Source: CAIKZZ01 sp036742455
Lineage (GTDB): Bacteria > Pseudomonadota > Gammaproteobacteria > Steroidobacterales > Steroidobacteraceae
Length of the DNA stretch: 64,000 nt
Assembly (NCBI GenBank): GCA_036742455.1
Contig: DAINQU010000008.1
Coordinates: 79,570 to 143,569, forward strand
Direction of reading: 5' to 3'
Positions 1-8,676 of this stretch are shown here, piece by piece; positions within the stretch are counted from its first letter, which is position 1, and each line of letters starts with the position of its first letter. Both the position numbers and the translations under genes were made by a program. Under the pieces are notes generated by a model. The model did no database searches. It was given only the letters and a program-made list of their open reading frames with translations, and was not told the DNA's origin.

Positions 1-362
1 TCGTGTTGCTGTTGGTCATGTTCTTCATGGTCTCGACCAGTTTTGTGCGCGACGGTCACTTGCGCCTGCAGTTGCCGGAGGCCAACGCCTCGGCAACGCC
101 ACCGGCGAGCGCCGTCACGATCACCATTGCCTCGGACGGCTCGTATCGCGTGAACGGGCAGGCCCTCGTCAATGCCCGCGCCGCGACCTTGCGGGCGGCG
201 CTCGAGCGTGTGTCTGGCGATGGCGCGAGCGGCGCGACCGTGACGATTCGCGCCGATGCGCGCGCGACCCATCAGGCGGTGGTGACGGCGATGGATGTCG
301 CCGGAAAAGTGGGCTTCGCCCAAGTCAACATCGCCACCGTCAATCTGCAACCGGGAAGCTGA
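1..362 (+). CDS. exbD: ExbD/TolR family biopolymer transport protein (5' partial)
   Basis: Only the C-terminal 119 or so residues are in the window; the reading frame is already open at position 3. The visible part begins inside the single transmembrane segment (LLLVMFFMVSTSFV) and continues into the periplasmic domain with the ExbD-type pattern, ending in QVNIATV. ExbD works with ExbB as a proton-driven motor in the inner membrane that energises TonB or related transport. It ends one base before the msbA start, so it is probably cotranscribed with it. An exbB-exbD-msbA-lpxK order is common in Gammaproteobacteria. ExbD and TolR cannot be separated from this fragment alone; the msbA context favours ExbD. 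Confidence 0.85.
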   Translation, partial: VLLLVMFFMVSTSFVRDGHLRLQLPEANASATPPASAVTITIASDGSYRVNGQALVNARAATLRAALERVSGDGASGATVTIRADARATHQAVVTAMDVAGKVGFAQVNIATVNLQPGS

Positions 363-363
363 G

Positions 364-2103
364 ATGACCGCCCAAGAGGACAGCGCTCGGGAGATCTACG
401 CGCGGTTGCGCACCTACATATGGCCGCATTGGCCGATGTTCTTGTTGGCCATCCTCGGGATGGCCATGTTCGCCTCTGTGGATACGGGGTATGCGTACCT
501 CGTGAAGCATTTTCTTGACGGCGCGTTCGTCGATCGCAATCGCAGCACCCTCGTGTTCGTCCCGGTCGGTATCGTCGTCCTGTTTGCCGTTCGCGGCGTT
601 GGGGAATATCTGGCGCAGTACGGCTCCGGCTGGGTCGGGCGTCAAATCATCAAGAAGCTGCGCGGCGAGCTCTTTCGTCATTACCTTGATTTGCCGTGCG
701 CGTACTACGACCGGGTGTCCTCGGCCGATCTGTTGTCCAAGCTGACGTACAACACCGAGCTCGTGGCGCAAGCCGCGACCGAATCGATTACGGTCATCGT
801 GCGCGACAGTCTGACGATTGTGGGCTTGCTGTCGTGGTTGCTGTGGTTGAACTGGCGGCTCACGTGCGGAGCGTTGATCGTCGCGCCGTTGATCGTGGGC
901 CTGCTGCAAGTCATCAACAAGGCCTTTCGGCGCTATTCCTCGCGCATCCAGAACTCGATGAGTGACGTGACGCGGGTGGCCAAGGAAGCCATCGACGGGC
1001 AGCGGCTCATCAAGGTGTTCAACGCGCAGGACTTCGAAGCGGCGGCGTTTGAGACCGTCAACGAGTCCAACCGCTATCAGAACATGAAGCTGATGCGCGC
1101 CCGGTCGGTCTCCAATCCGATCGTGCAGTTTGTCGCGTCGTTGGCGCTTGCCGGTGTGTTGTATCTGGCGATCCGGCAGGTATTAACGGAGCATCTGTCG
1201 GTCGGCGATTTTGTCTCGTTCTTGGGCGCGCTGTTGCTCCTCACCGCACCGCTCAAGCGGCTCGTGGCGGTCTTCGGACCGTTGCAGCAGGGCATCGCGG
1301 CCGGACGCAGTATCTTTGAGCTCATCGATGAGCCGGGCGAGCCGGATCGCGGTACGGCATCGCTGCCGCGCGCGCGCGGTCAGGTGACCTTCGATTCCGT
1401 GCGGTTCGCCTATCCGGGCAAGGCACCGGCCGTCGACGGCGTGAGCTTCGACGTGGCCCCCGGGCAGACGGTTGCCATTGTGGGACGGTCGGGCAGCGGG
1501 AAATCCACGCTCGTCGGACTGGTTGCGCGCTTTTACGACGTCTCGGAGGGCGTGGTGCGCGTGGATGGGGTGGACGTCCGCGACGTCCGCCTCGCGGAGT
1601 TGCGCCGCAACGTGAGCCTCGTGAGTCAGGACGTCGTGCTGTTGAACGGCTCGATCCGCGACAACATCATTTTCAACACCGAAGGCGCCACGGCCGAAGC
1701 CGTGGAGAACGCGGCCCGCGCCGCGCACGTCCTCGAGTTTGCCGAGCAGCTGACGGCGGGACTGGAGACGTCGGTCGGGGATCGCGGTGTGTTGCTCTCG
1801 GGCGGTCAACGGCAGCGCATCGCCATTGCGCGCGCCTTGCTGAAGGACGCGCCCATTCTGATCCTCGACGAGGCCACGAGTGCGCTCGATACCGAATCCG
1901 AGCGCACCATCCAAGAGGCCTTGACCACCTTGATGCGAAACCGCACGACGCTGGTTATCGCGCACCGGCTCTCGACCATTGAGCACGCGGATCGGATCGT
2001 CGTGATGGAAGAGGGGCGCTTGGTCGAAACCGGCAGCCATGCTGAGTTGCTGGCGCAGGACGGCATCTATGCCGCGCTGCACCGGATGCAGTTCAACGCC
2101 TGA
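364..2103 (+). CDS. msbA: Lipid A export ABC transporter, ATP-binding/permease MsbA
   Basis: A 579-residue half-transporter that flips lipid A-core across the inner membrane. The N-terminal half carries six transmembrane segments. The C-terminal nucleotide-binding domain shows Walker A (GRSGSGKST, near residue 374), the signature LSGGQRQR (near 478), Walker B ILILDEATS (near 499) and the H-loop IAHRLST (near 531). The ATG at 364 directly follows the exbD stop. The frame is open further upstream, but that part overlaps exbD and does not match the family. Length matches MsbA (about 580). lpxK follows after three bases, the usual pair in lipid A assembly. Confidence 0.96.
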   Translation: MTAQEDSAREIYARLRTYIWPHWPMFLLAILGMAMFASVDTGYAYLVKHFLDGAFVDRNRSTLVFVPVGIVVLFAVRGVGEYLAQYGSGWVGRQIIKKLRGELFRHYLDLPCAYYDRVSSADLLSKLTYNTELVAQAATESITVIVRDSLTIVGLLSWLLWLNWRLTCGALIVAPLIVGLLQVINKAFRRYSSRIQNSMSDVTRVAKEAIDGQRLIKVFNAQDFEAAAFETVNESNRYQNMKLMRARSVSNPIVQFVASLALAGVLYLAIRQVLTEHLSVGDFVSFLGALLLLTAPLKRLVAVFGPLQQGIAAGRSIFELIDEPGEPDRGTASLPRARGQVTFDSVRFAYPGKAPAVDGVSFDVAPGQTVAIVGRSGSGKSTLVGLVARFYDVSEGVVRVDGVDVRDVRLAELRRNVSLVSQDVVLLNGSIRDNIIFNTEGATAEAVENAARAAHVLEFAEQLTAGLETSVGDRGVLLSGGQRQRIAIARALLKDAPILILDEATSALDTESERTIQEALTTLMRNRTTLVIAHRLSTIEHADRIVVMEEGRLVETGSHAELLAQDGIYAALHRMQFNA

Positions 2104-2106
2104 CCC

Positions 2107-3102
2107 ATGCGCGCCTTTCTCGAACGATTGTGGTTCGACGAAGGCCGCGGCGGCTGGTGGCTAGCGCCCTTGGAGGCGCTCTTCGCGATCGTGACGGCGC
2201 TGCGCCGATGGACCTACCGCGCGCGCTGGTCGGCGCCGATCCATCCGGGCCGACCGGTGGTGGTGGTTGGGAACCTCACGGTCGGCGGGAGTGGCAAGAC
2301 GCCGACGATTATCTGGCTCGCGCACGCGCTGGCTGCGCGCGGTCTGCGGGTGGGGGTGGTCAGTCGCGGCTACGGCGGCACGGAGTCCGGCCCGACCGAA
2401 GTGCTTGCCTCGTCCAGCCCGGCCCGGGTCGGTGACGAGCCGGTGCTCATCGCGCGGCGCACGAAAGCCCGCGTCGTCGTCGGGCGTGATCGCGTGGCTG
2501 CGGCGGCGCAGTTAATGCCGGCCGTGGACGTGATTCTGGCCGACGATGGCTTGCAGCATTATCGGCTCGCTCGCGATTTGGAGATTGCGGTCGTCGACGC
2601 GCGCCGCGGCTTTGGCAACGGCCATCTGCTGCCGCGCGGTCCGTTACGGGAGCCGCTGCGGCGCCTCGCGTCGGTGGCGGCGGTGATCGTGAACGGGGCC
2701 GGTGATCCGGGCGTGGCGGGTATACGCATGCAGCTCGTGCCCACCTGGATCGTGCCGCTGTCGGGCGGCGAGCGGGTGCGCCTAACCGAGTGGGCCGGTC
2801 GCCACGTGCACGCGGTGGCCGGCATCGGCGATCCTGAGCGCTTCTTTCAGACCCTGCAGGCGGCTGGCTTGCACGTGGTGAAGCACCCCAAGCCCGACCA
2901 TGCCGCGCTCGGCGCCGCGGACGTCGAGTTTTCCGACGGATATCCGGTACTGATGACCGAAAAAGATGCCGTAAAATGCGCGGCATTCGCCCGACCGGGC
3001 TTGTATTACCTTGAGGTTGAGGCGGAGCTCGACCCGGAGCCGTCTCGGGCGCTGGTCGAGCAGATTGTCAGCCTCGTCCGTCGCGCCAAAGGATCGATAT
3101 GA
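2107..3102 (+). CDS. lpxK: Tetraacyldisaccharide 4'-kinase LpxK
   Basis: A 331-residue kinase that phosphorylates the 4' position of the lipid A disaccharide, the sixth step of the Raetz pathway, at the inner membrane. It has an N-terminal membrane-associating helix and an early P-loop, GNLTVGGSGKTP (about residues 55-66). The conserved segments SRGYGG, GDEP and DDGLQH are present, and the C-terminal TEKDAVKC is typical of the family. It follows msbA by three bases and overlaps the next small gene by ATGA at 3099-3102, so translation is probably coupled. Confidence 0.96.
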   Translation: MRAFLERLWFDEGRGGWWLAPLEALFAIVTALRRWTYRARWSAPIHPGRPVVVVGNLTVGGSGKTPTIIWLAHALAARGLRVGVVSRGYGGTESGPTEVLASSSPARVGDEPVLIARRTKARVVVGRDRVAAAAQLMPAVDVILADDGLQHYRLARDLEIAVVDARRGFGNGHLLPRGPLREPLRRLASVAAVIVNGAGDPGVAGIRMQLVPTWIVPLSGGERVRLTEWAGRHVHAVAGIGDPERFFQTLQAAGLHVVKHPKPDHAALGAADVEFSDGYPVLMTEKDAVKCAAFARPGLYYLEVEAELDPEPSRALVEQIVSLVRRAKGSI

Positions 3103-3278
3103 ACGCCACTCTGCTGAGTCTCTTGGCTTGTCCTCTGTGCGGCGGACCGCTGCACGAAAGCCCGACGGGTGACGCCGTGATCTGTCGGGCCGAGTCTTTG
3201 GCCTATCCGGTCGAGGACGGCATCCCGATGCTGTTGCCGGAACTTAGGCGTTCGCTGGCGGAGCGTTCCGAGACGTGA
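3099..3278 (+). CDS. Trm112 family / UPF0434 (YcaR-like) protein
   Basis: A 59-residue protein. The N-terminal LLACPLCGGPL and the later ICRAESLAYPVEDGIPMLLP match the small Trm112/YcaR fold that sits between lpxK and kdsB in many Gammaproteobacteria. The CxxC plus a third Cys (residue 33) could form a metal site. The start overlaps the lpxK stop (ATGA), and the end overlaps the kdsB GTG start by four bases, so the three genes form one translationally coupled block. The biochemical role of the bacterial family is not settled; no function is claimed beyond the family name. Confidence 0.9.
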   Translation: MNATLLSLLACPLCGGPLHESPTGDAVICRAESLAYPVEDGIPMLLPELRRSLAERSET

Positions 3279-4018
3279 GTTTCAAGATCGTCATCCCGGC
3301 GCGCTACGCATCGACCCGTCTGCCGGGCAAGCCGTTGCTGTCCCTTGGCGGGCGCCCGATGGTGGCGCACGTCTGGGAGCGCGCACAGGCGACCGGGGCG
3401 AGCGAAGTGTGGATCGCCACCGACGATCCGCGCATCGCCGAGGTTGCCCGCGGCTTTGGGGCGGCCGTGATGCTGACCGCGCCGACGCACCCCTCGGGGA
3501 CCGACCGACTGGCGGAAGTGGCCGCGCGTCAGGGGTGGTCGGACGACACGGTGATTGTGAACGTGCAGGGCGACGAGCCGCTGCTCCCGCCGGCGAACGT
3601 GGTGCAAGTGGCGCAATTGCTCAAGGCCCATCCGCAGGCGGCGATCGCAACGCTGATGACGCCCATCACCGCCGAAGCGGATTTCCGCGATCCGAACGTG
3701 GTCAAGGCCGTCGCCGACCACGCCGGTCGAGCGCTGTATTTTTCCCGCGCACCCATACCGTGGCCGCGAGACGGGTGGGCGGCGGAGACGGTCACGTTCG
3801 GCTGGCGCCACATTGGGCTGTACGCGTACCGCGCGGGAGCGTTGCGCCGGTTGGCGGCGCTGCCGCCGTCACCGTTGGAGCTGACCGAAAAATTGGAGCA
3901 GCTGCGCGCGCTGGAGAACGGCTTAGGGATCGTGATTGCGCCCGCCGCCGCGGTGCCTGGGCCGGGGGTCGATACCCCGGAGGACCTCGAGCGGGTCGCC
4001 GCGCTCTTGCTGGCGTAG
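3275..4018 (+). CDS. kdsB: 3-deoxy-manno-octulosonate cytidylyltransferase (CMP-KDO synthetase)
   Basis: A 247-residue enzyme that activates KDO with CTP to give CMP-KDO for the LPS inner core. The nucleotide-binding N-terminus reads IPARYASTRLPGKPL (residues 7-21). The later segments VNVQGDEPLL and LYFSRAPIPW are characteristic. Start is GTG at 3275, overlapping the previous stop by GTGA; the family N-terminus (MSFKIVIPARY) fixes this choice. Together with msbA and lpxK it makes this an LPS supply operon. Confidence 0.96.
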   Translation: MSFKIVIPARYASTRLPGKPLLSLGGRPMVAHVWERAQATGASEVWIATDDPRIAEVARGFGAAVMLTAPTHPSGTDRLAEVAARQGWSDDTVIVNVQGDEPLLPPANVVQVAQLLKAHPQAAIATLMTPITAEADFRDPNVVKAVADHAGRALYFSRAPIPWPRDGWAAETVTFGWRHIGLYAYRAGALRRLAALPPSPLELTEKLEQLRALENGLGIVIAPAAAVPGPGVDTPEDLERVAALLLA

Positions 4019-4128
4019 GCGTCAACGCGGCGGTGCCACGGACCGTTATTGAGAGGCCTTGCGACGGTGCCGCCGAACGGGGATCATCGCCGCACGCGTA
4101 GCGACTCGACCGCAGGAGTAAACGAAGC

Positions 4129-4713
4129 ATGAAGCGTCATCACCTGGCACTGATCGGCAGTGTGGCGTGGATCCTCACCGGCTGTGTCACGGGGCCGACC
4201 GTCCGCACGAACGTCGATGCTGCCGTGAATTTCGGCGCGTTTCGGACCTACGGTTTTGTCGAACAGCCCGGCACGGATCGCGGGGAGTACGCGACGCTGG
4301 TCACCCGTGCGCTCAAGGCGACGGTCTCCGCCGAGATGGAAAAGCGCGGCTACCACGCGGCCGAAAATCCGGACCTCCTGATCAACTTCCAGGGGCATTC
4401 CGAGGATAAGCAGGAAGCAGAGGGGCCGGTGTTCGGCGCAGGTTTCCACCGCGGCTTTGGGTTCGGTGGGCGCTACGGCGGCGAATACAGTTGCTGGCGG
4501 GATGTCCGCGATGTCACGCAGGGTACGCTCAACATCGACGTGATCGATCGCGTGAAGAAGGTCACGGTCTGGGAGGGCACCTTGGTGCGTGACTTGACCG
4601 ACAGCGAGAAGACGGACCTTGTGAAGTCCCTGCCCAGCTTGGCGACGGTGGTCTTGCAGGCCTACCCCTACGTGGCCGGGCAGACGGCCCCGGTCGTTCC
4701 GCCGCACCACTGA
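4129..4713 (+). CDS. DUF4136 domain lipoprotein
   Basis: A 194-residue predicted lipoprotein. It has a signal peptide with lipobox LTGC (Cys19), then a DUF4136-type body that starts with the recognisable pattern FGAFRTYGFVEQ and continues with AEMEKRGYHAAENPDLLINF. A glycine- and histidine-rich patch follows around residues 105-122. A ribosome-binding site (AGGAG) lies about nine bases upstream of the ATG. It is separated from kdsB by 110 bases with no clear promoter. DUF4136 proteins are envelope proteins of unknown role. Confidence 0.85.
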   Translation: MKRHHLALIGSVAWILTGCVTGPTVRTNVDAAVNFGAFRTYGFVEQPGTDRGEYATLVTRALKATVSAEMEKRGYHAAENPDLLINFQGHSEDKQEAEGPVFGAGFHRGFGFGGRYGGEYSCWRDVRDVTQGTLNIDVIDRVKKVTVWEGTLVRDLTDSEKTDLVKSLPSLATVVLQAYPYVAGQTAPVVPPHH

Positions 4714-5022
4714 GTCTCGATCCCGGGACGGTGTCCGCGCTGCGCGTCGATCCGCAGCGGTATCCCGCTGTCCGCGCTCACACGTTTAAAACGCTTTGGG
4801 CTTCGGCCCTTCGTGCGCGGTGCCGGCCGTCGTTCGGCGAAGACGGGCAGGGGCGCGCGTCGATCCGAGGCCAGCTCCGTGCAATGAAGTCACGTTTTTA
4901 GTGCTTTATACCGAGCGTATTAAATACACGTTATTTTCGCTTTGAAAAATTCAATACAACGAGTTGCAGTGATTTCTTTAACGGAAAATCATGATTTCGG
5001 TGCGCTGCGCGCCGGGCCCGCC
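4714..5022. other. AT-rich intergenic stretch ending at a scaffold gap
   Basis: No convincing gene. A small UUCG-type hairpin (GGGC-TTCG-GCCC, 4798-4809) may end the DUF4136 transcript. From about 4885 to 5000 the composition changes sharply to mostly A and T, unlike the flanking DNA, and includes the palindrome AAATCATGATTT (4986-4997). The stretch is cut off by the run of N. The open frame that appears to run across the N is an artefact of the gap. Confidence 0.6.
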
Positions 5023-5122
5023 NNNNNNNNNNNNNNNNNNNNNNNNNNNNNNNNNNNNNNNNNNNNNNNNNNNNNNNNNNNNNNNNNNNNNNNNNNNNNN
5101 NNNNNNNNNNNNNNNNNNNNNN
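5023..5122. other. Assembly gap (100 N)
   Basis: A run of exactly 100 N, the conventional placeholder for a scaffold gap of unknown size. The phosphatase fragment on its right lacks about 95 N-terminal residues, so at least some 280 bases of real sequence are probably missing unless the gene is truncated. Confidence 0.98.
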
Positions 5123-5305
5123 CGCCTCGGTCTGTATCTGGAGTTCGCGCACGCGGTGGCGGTACGCGAGGTGCCGGATCCCTATTACGGCGGACCGGAC
5201 GGGTTTGAGACGGTCCTCGATCTGCTCGAGGCGGGGGCGCTTGCGTTGATCGGGGAACTGCGTCGCGCGGCGAGCAGTTCCCCGACGCCGCCTCAGGGTG
5301 CCTGA
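5123..5305 (+). CDS. Low-molecular-weight protein-tyrosine phosphatase (5' end lost in gap)
   Basis: The last 60 codons of a LMW-PTP-like gene. REVPDPYYGGPDGFETVLDLLEAG is split here only for description: it contains the family's general-acid Asp-Pro loop (VPDPYYGG) followed by the typical GFE..LDL helix. The catalytic CxxxxxR(S/T) loop at the N-terminus lies in the gap, so activity cannot be judged. The gene ends inside the 3' end of convergent rne (13-base overlap). A kdsB, LMW-PTP, rne neighbourhood is known in Xanthomonadales, which supports the call. Confidence 0.75.
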   Translation, partial: RLGLYLEFAHAVAVREVPDPYYGGPDGFETVLDLLEAGALALIGELRRAASSSPTPPQGA

Positions 5306-8163
5306 GGCGGTTTATCCGAGACCACGGCCGCAGGGGCTGCCGCCGTCTCGTCCGTTGCCGCCGACGCGGCGGTCGTCACCGGTGCCGCCGTGTCCGCCAC
5401 GACCGGCATTTCCGTTGTTTCCGTCGCTGCCGCCTGGGCCGCTTCGGCCGTGGTTTCCACCACGGTCTCGGCAGCGGCCGCCGGGGCTTCGGTCGCCTCG
5501 GTGACCATCACTGCAACGGGCGCTGCGTCCGTCACCGGCGCGGCGATGGGTTCCGCAACGACGTCGGTTGCCATCGGAGCCGCTGTCACCGTCTCGGCGA
5601 CCGCAGGCGCCGCGTCGGCGATCGGTTCCGCGACCGGTGCCGCCACCGATTCGGTGACAACGTTGGCCGGGGCGTCCGACGTCGCCGCCGGGGCCAGACC
5701 CTGCTCGCGCTCGTACGCTTCCACGTTCAGAGCCGGGTAGACGCCCGACTCACCGATCTCCGGCACGTCCGCACCGAACTCGGAGCCTTGCGACGCGCCC
5801 TCGGCGGCGCCTTCGCTGCCCGGGGCACCATTGGCACCGTCTCGGCCACGACCGCCGCGACCGCGACGACGTCCGCGGCGACGCCCGCGGCGTTCGCCTT
5901 GGCGCTCGTTCCCCTCGGCGGTTTCACCGGCGGGGGTTGTCGACGGCCCTTGCTGGCCACCCTCGACATCGGCGGAAGCGGTTGGCGCGGTTGCGCTCGT
6001 CGGCGCGGCCGCCGCTGGCGCGTGACGCTCACCCCCGTCCCGCGGACGGCGTTCCTGGCGCTCGCCCCGTTCCGGACGATCGCCACGCTCGGCGCGTTCG
6101 CTGCGCTCGGGGCGTTCTTGACGTTCACCGTCGCGTGGGCGACGGTCGCCGCCGCGCTCGTTCGGGCGGTCCTGCCGTTCCTGGCGCTCCGAGCGCTCCG
6201 GCTTGTCCGTGCGCTCGGACTTTTCGTTGCGCTCATTTTTGTCGTTACGCTCACCGCCACGGTCGCGATGACGGTCGCGATCACCACCGCGGTTGCGGTC
6301 GCCACCGCGACCGCGATCACGATCGCCGCCACGGCCGCGATTGCGATCGCCGTCTCGGCCACCGCGTCCGCCGCGCTCATCGCGACGGCGATCGGACTTC
6401 GCGGCGTCCGCCTTGTCGGATTTCGGCTGATAGCCGAATAGCCAACGCCACAGCCGTACGAAAATACCGACTTGCTCAACCGAGGCGCTCGCCGCCACGG
6501 CAACAGTCGCCGGCACTTCCGGGGTCGGCGTCCAGATGTTGGGTGCATCGGGCGCCGGCGCGGTGGGCATGATCGGCTGAACGGCCGGGGCCTCCGGCGC
6601 CTTCTTGGGTTCCGTTGACGAGGTCTGCACCTCGGTCGCCGGTCGCTGCGCCATCTGGTAGCTGGTGGCCGAGTTTTCCATCAGTCCGAGTTCGTCGTCG
6701 CGCACACGGCGCAACAGATAGTTCGGGGTCTGCAGGTGTTCGTTCGGCACCAACACGATCTCGGCGTGATTGCGCTCTTCGAGGCTGCGCAACCAGTCGC
6801 GCTTCTCGTTGATGAGGAACGTGGCCACATCGACCGGCAATTGCGCGATCACCTTGGCCGTGCGGTCCTTGCGCGCTTCTTCGCCGATCAGGCGCAGCAC
6901 CGCCAGCGACAGGGATTCCACGCTGCGGATGTCACCCAAGCCTTCGCAGCGCGGGCAGACGATATGGGTCGATTCGCCCAACGACGGACGCAGGCGCTGC
7001 CGCGACATTTCCAAGAGGCCGAAACGCGAGATCTTGCCGATCTGAATACGCGCACGGTCCATCTTGACCGAATCCCGCAAGCGGTCTTCGACCGCCCGCT
7101 GGTTCTTCGCCGACTCCATGTCGATGAAGTCGATGACGATCAGGCCGCCCAAGTCGCGGATACGCAACTGACGCGCGATTTCTTCGGCGGCTTCCAAGTT
7201 GGTGTTGGTCGCCGTGGTCTCGATGTCACCGCCGCGGGTCGCACGGGCCGAGTTGATGTCGATCGACACCAACGCTTCCGTGTGGTCGATCACGATGCTG
7301 CCGCCCGACGGCAGGTTCACCTTGTGCGAGTACGCCGACTCGATCTGGCTCTCGATCTGGAAGCGCGTGAACAGCGGCACTTCGTCGGTGTAGAACTTGA
7401 GCTTGCGGCGGTACTCGGGCGGCATGAAGCGCGCCATGTAATCGTGTCCGCGCTGATAGGTCGCCTCGTCGTCGCAAAGCACCTCGCCGATGTCATCGGA
7501 GAGATAATCACGCAAGGCGCGCGCCACCGGATCGCTGTCCTGGTAGACGAGGAACGGGGCCGGGCGCTCGCGCGCGGCGGCTTCGATCGCGTCCCAATTG
7601 GCTTTGAGGTTCTGCAAGTCCCACTGCAGTTCTTCGGTGGAGCGGCCCACACCGGCGGTACGGACGATTGCGCCCATGCCCTCGGGGATGTTGAGGCCTT
7701 CCATCGCTTCGCGCGTCAGGTCACGGTCTTCGCCTTCAATGCGGCGCGACACGCCCCCGGCGCGGGGATTGTTCGGCATGATCACGAGGAAGCGGCCGGC
7801 GAGGCTGATGAACGTCGTCAGCGCCGCGCCCTTGTTGCCACGCTCTTCTTTCTCGACCTGGACAACGATTTCCTGACCTTCGGTCAGCAGATCGCGAATA
7901 TTGGTCTTATTGCCTTGCGGCTGCGTGCGGAAATATTCCTTGGCCACTTCCTTCAGCGGCAGGAAGCCGTGGCGCTGCGCGCCGTAATCGACGAAGGCGG
8001 CTTCGAGGCTGGGTTCTACGCGGGTAATACGCCCTTTGTAGATATTGGCTTTCTTCTGTTCCTTGGACGGGATCTCGAGGGAAAGGTCGTAGAGCTTCTG
8101 TCCGTCAACGAGAGCGACGCGCAGCTCTTCTTGCTGCGTCGCATTGATCAACATTCTCTTCAT
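5293..8163 (-). CDS. rne: Ribonuclease E
   Basis: A 956-residue endoribonuclease that organises mRNA decay and rRNA/tRNA processing. The N-terminal catalytic half has an S1 domain (KANIYKGRITRVEPSLEAAF), the DNase I-like metal site with Asp in SIDINSA (near 300) and VIDFIDM (near 345), and the zinc link CPRCEGLG (near 405). The C-terminal half is unstructured. It starts with a tryptophan-rich membrane-binding type helix (FVRLWRWLFGY), then a very long Arg/Asp/Glu/Gly tract, an RRGRRRGRR basic patch and finally an Ala/Val/Glu/Thr tail ending in KPPQAP. Start is the ATG at 8163 with AGGGG upstream. A 513-base leader separates it from divergent rluC. Confidence 0.97.
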   Translation of the reverse strand: MKRMLINATQQEELRVALVDGQKLYDLSLEIPSKEQKKANIYKGRITRVEPSLEAAFVDYGAQRHGFLPLKEVAKEYFRTQPQGNKTNIRDLLTEGQEIVVQVEKEERGNKGAALTTFISLAGRFLVIMPNNPRAGGVSRRIEGEDRDLTREAMEGLNIPEGMGAIVRTAGVGRSTEELQWDLQNLKANWDAIEAAARERPAPFLVYQDSDPVARALRDYLSDDIGEVLCDDEATYQRGHDYMARFMPPEYRRKLKFYTDEVPLFTRFQIESQIESAYSHKVNLPSGGSIVIDHTEALVSIDINSARATRGGDIETTATNTNLEAAEEIARQLRIRDLGGLIVIDFIDMESAKNQRAVEDRLRDSVKMDRARIQIGKISRFGLLEMSRQRLRPSLGESTHIVCPRCEGLGDIRSVESLSLAVLRLIGEEARKDRTAKVIAQLPVDVATFLINEKRDWLRSLEERNHAEIVLVPNEHLQTPNYLLRRVRDDELGLMENSATSYQMAQRPATEVQTSSTEPKKAPEAPAVQPIMPTAPAPDAPNIWTPTPEVPATVAVAASASVEQVGIFVRLWRWLFGYQPKSDKADAAKSDRRRDERGGRGGRDGDRNRGRGGDRDRGRGGDRNRGGDRDRHRDRGGERNDKNERNEKSERTDKPERSERQERQDRPNERGGDRRPRDGERQERPERSERAERGDRPERGERQERRPRDGGERHAPAAAAPTSATAPTASADVEGGQQGPSTTPAGETAEGNERQGERRGRRRGRRRGRGGRGRDGANGAPGSEGAAEGASQGSEFGADVPEIGESGVYPALNVEAYEREQGLAPAATSDAPANVVTESVAAPVAEPIADAAPAVAETVTAAPMATDVVAEPIAAPVTDAAPVAVMVTEATEAPAAAAETVVETTAEAAQAAATETTEMPVVADTAAPVTTAASAATDETAAAPAAVVSDKPPQAP

Positions 8164-8676
8164 GGGCCCCTACTTGGGTATTAGCGGGGGCCGAGGCTCG
8201 GGAGGTGCGGTCCACGGGGGTGGGCGTCTCGAATGATGCGAGGCGTAGGCGGGTCGACACTGGGCAGTCTGTGGCCATCTACTTGGGTTCTTTTAAGGGC
8301 GCTCGGTCGTCTTCGCGTCTGACCGCGGATCGAACCGGCACCCTGCCTGCAGTCCTTCTGGCGCCCTCCGACCGGTCGTCGCCCTGCCATTCCCAACGCT
8401 ACAGTGGGGGAGGTAGGGCGGGCGGCAACAACGCCGCTCGATCCGAGTCATCGGCCGTCAACGATGGTTCGGGCCTCGACACGAGGCGCGAGCCAACTAA
8501 AAATGCGATCCGAAGGCTACGAACGACCCGGGCCGGGGACCTTCTCGAGGTGCTGCCGGCGGGGGTGGACGGGGTCGTCGGACCGCTGCTGGAGTGACGG
8601 CCAAAAAACGCTTCGCGTAATCCTGCGCCGAACACCCTATACTTCCGGAATGTAACAGGACGGTGTCGCGGAATCA
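8164..8676. promoter_or_regulatory. rne-rluC divergent intergenic region
   Basis: 513 bases without a gene. In enteric bacteria rne and rluC are also divergent and the long rne 5' leader carries stem-loops through which RNase E represses its own mRNA. The same arrangement here suggests a comparable leader, but no conserved hairpin was recognised. A TATACT box (8638-8643) 34 bases before the rluC ATG is a weak candidate -10 for rluC; no good -35 matches it. No clear sigma-70 promoter was found for rne. Confidence 0.45.

Noticed and set aside
4942..5305. Open frames that run through the N block
   Set aside because: Unknown bases cannot end a frame, so continuity across the gap is artificial.
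5920..5930. Further copies of TGAAACC (also near 34566 and 44028) as ECF promoters
   Set aside because: All lie inside housekeeping genes and lack GGTCT at 16 bases.
6736..8184. A 482-codon open frame antisense to rne
   Set aside because: It mirrors the codon structure of rne in high-GC DNA and has a His/Arg/Asp-rich composition typical of shadow frames. No domain is recognisable.
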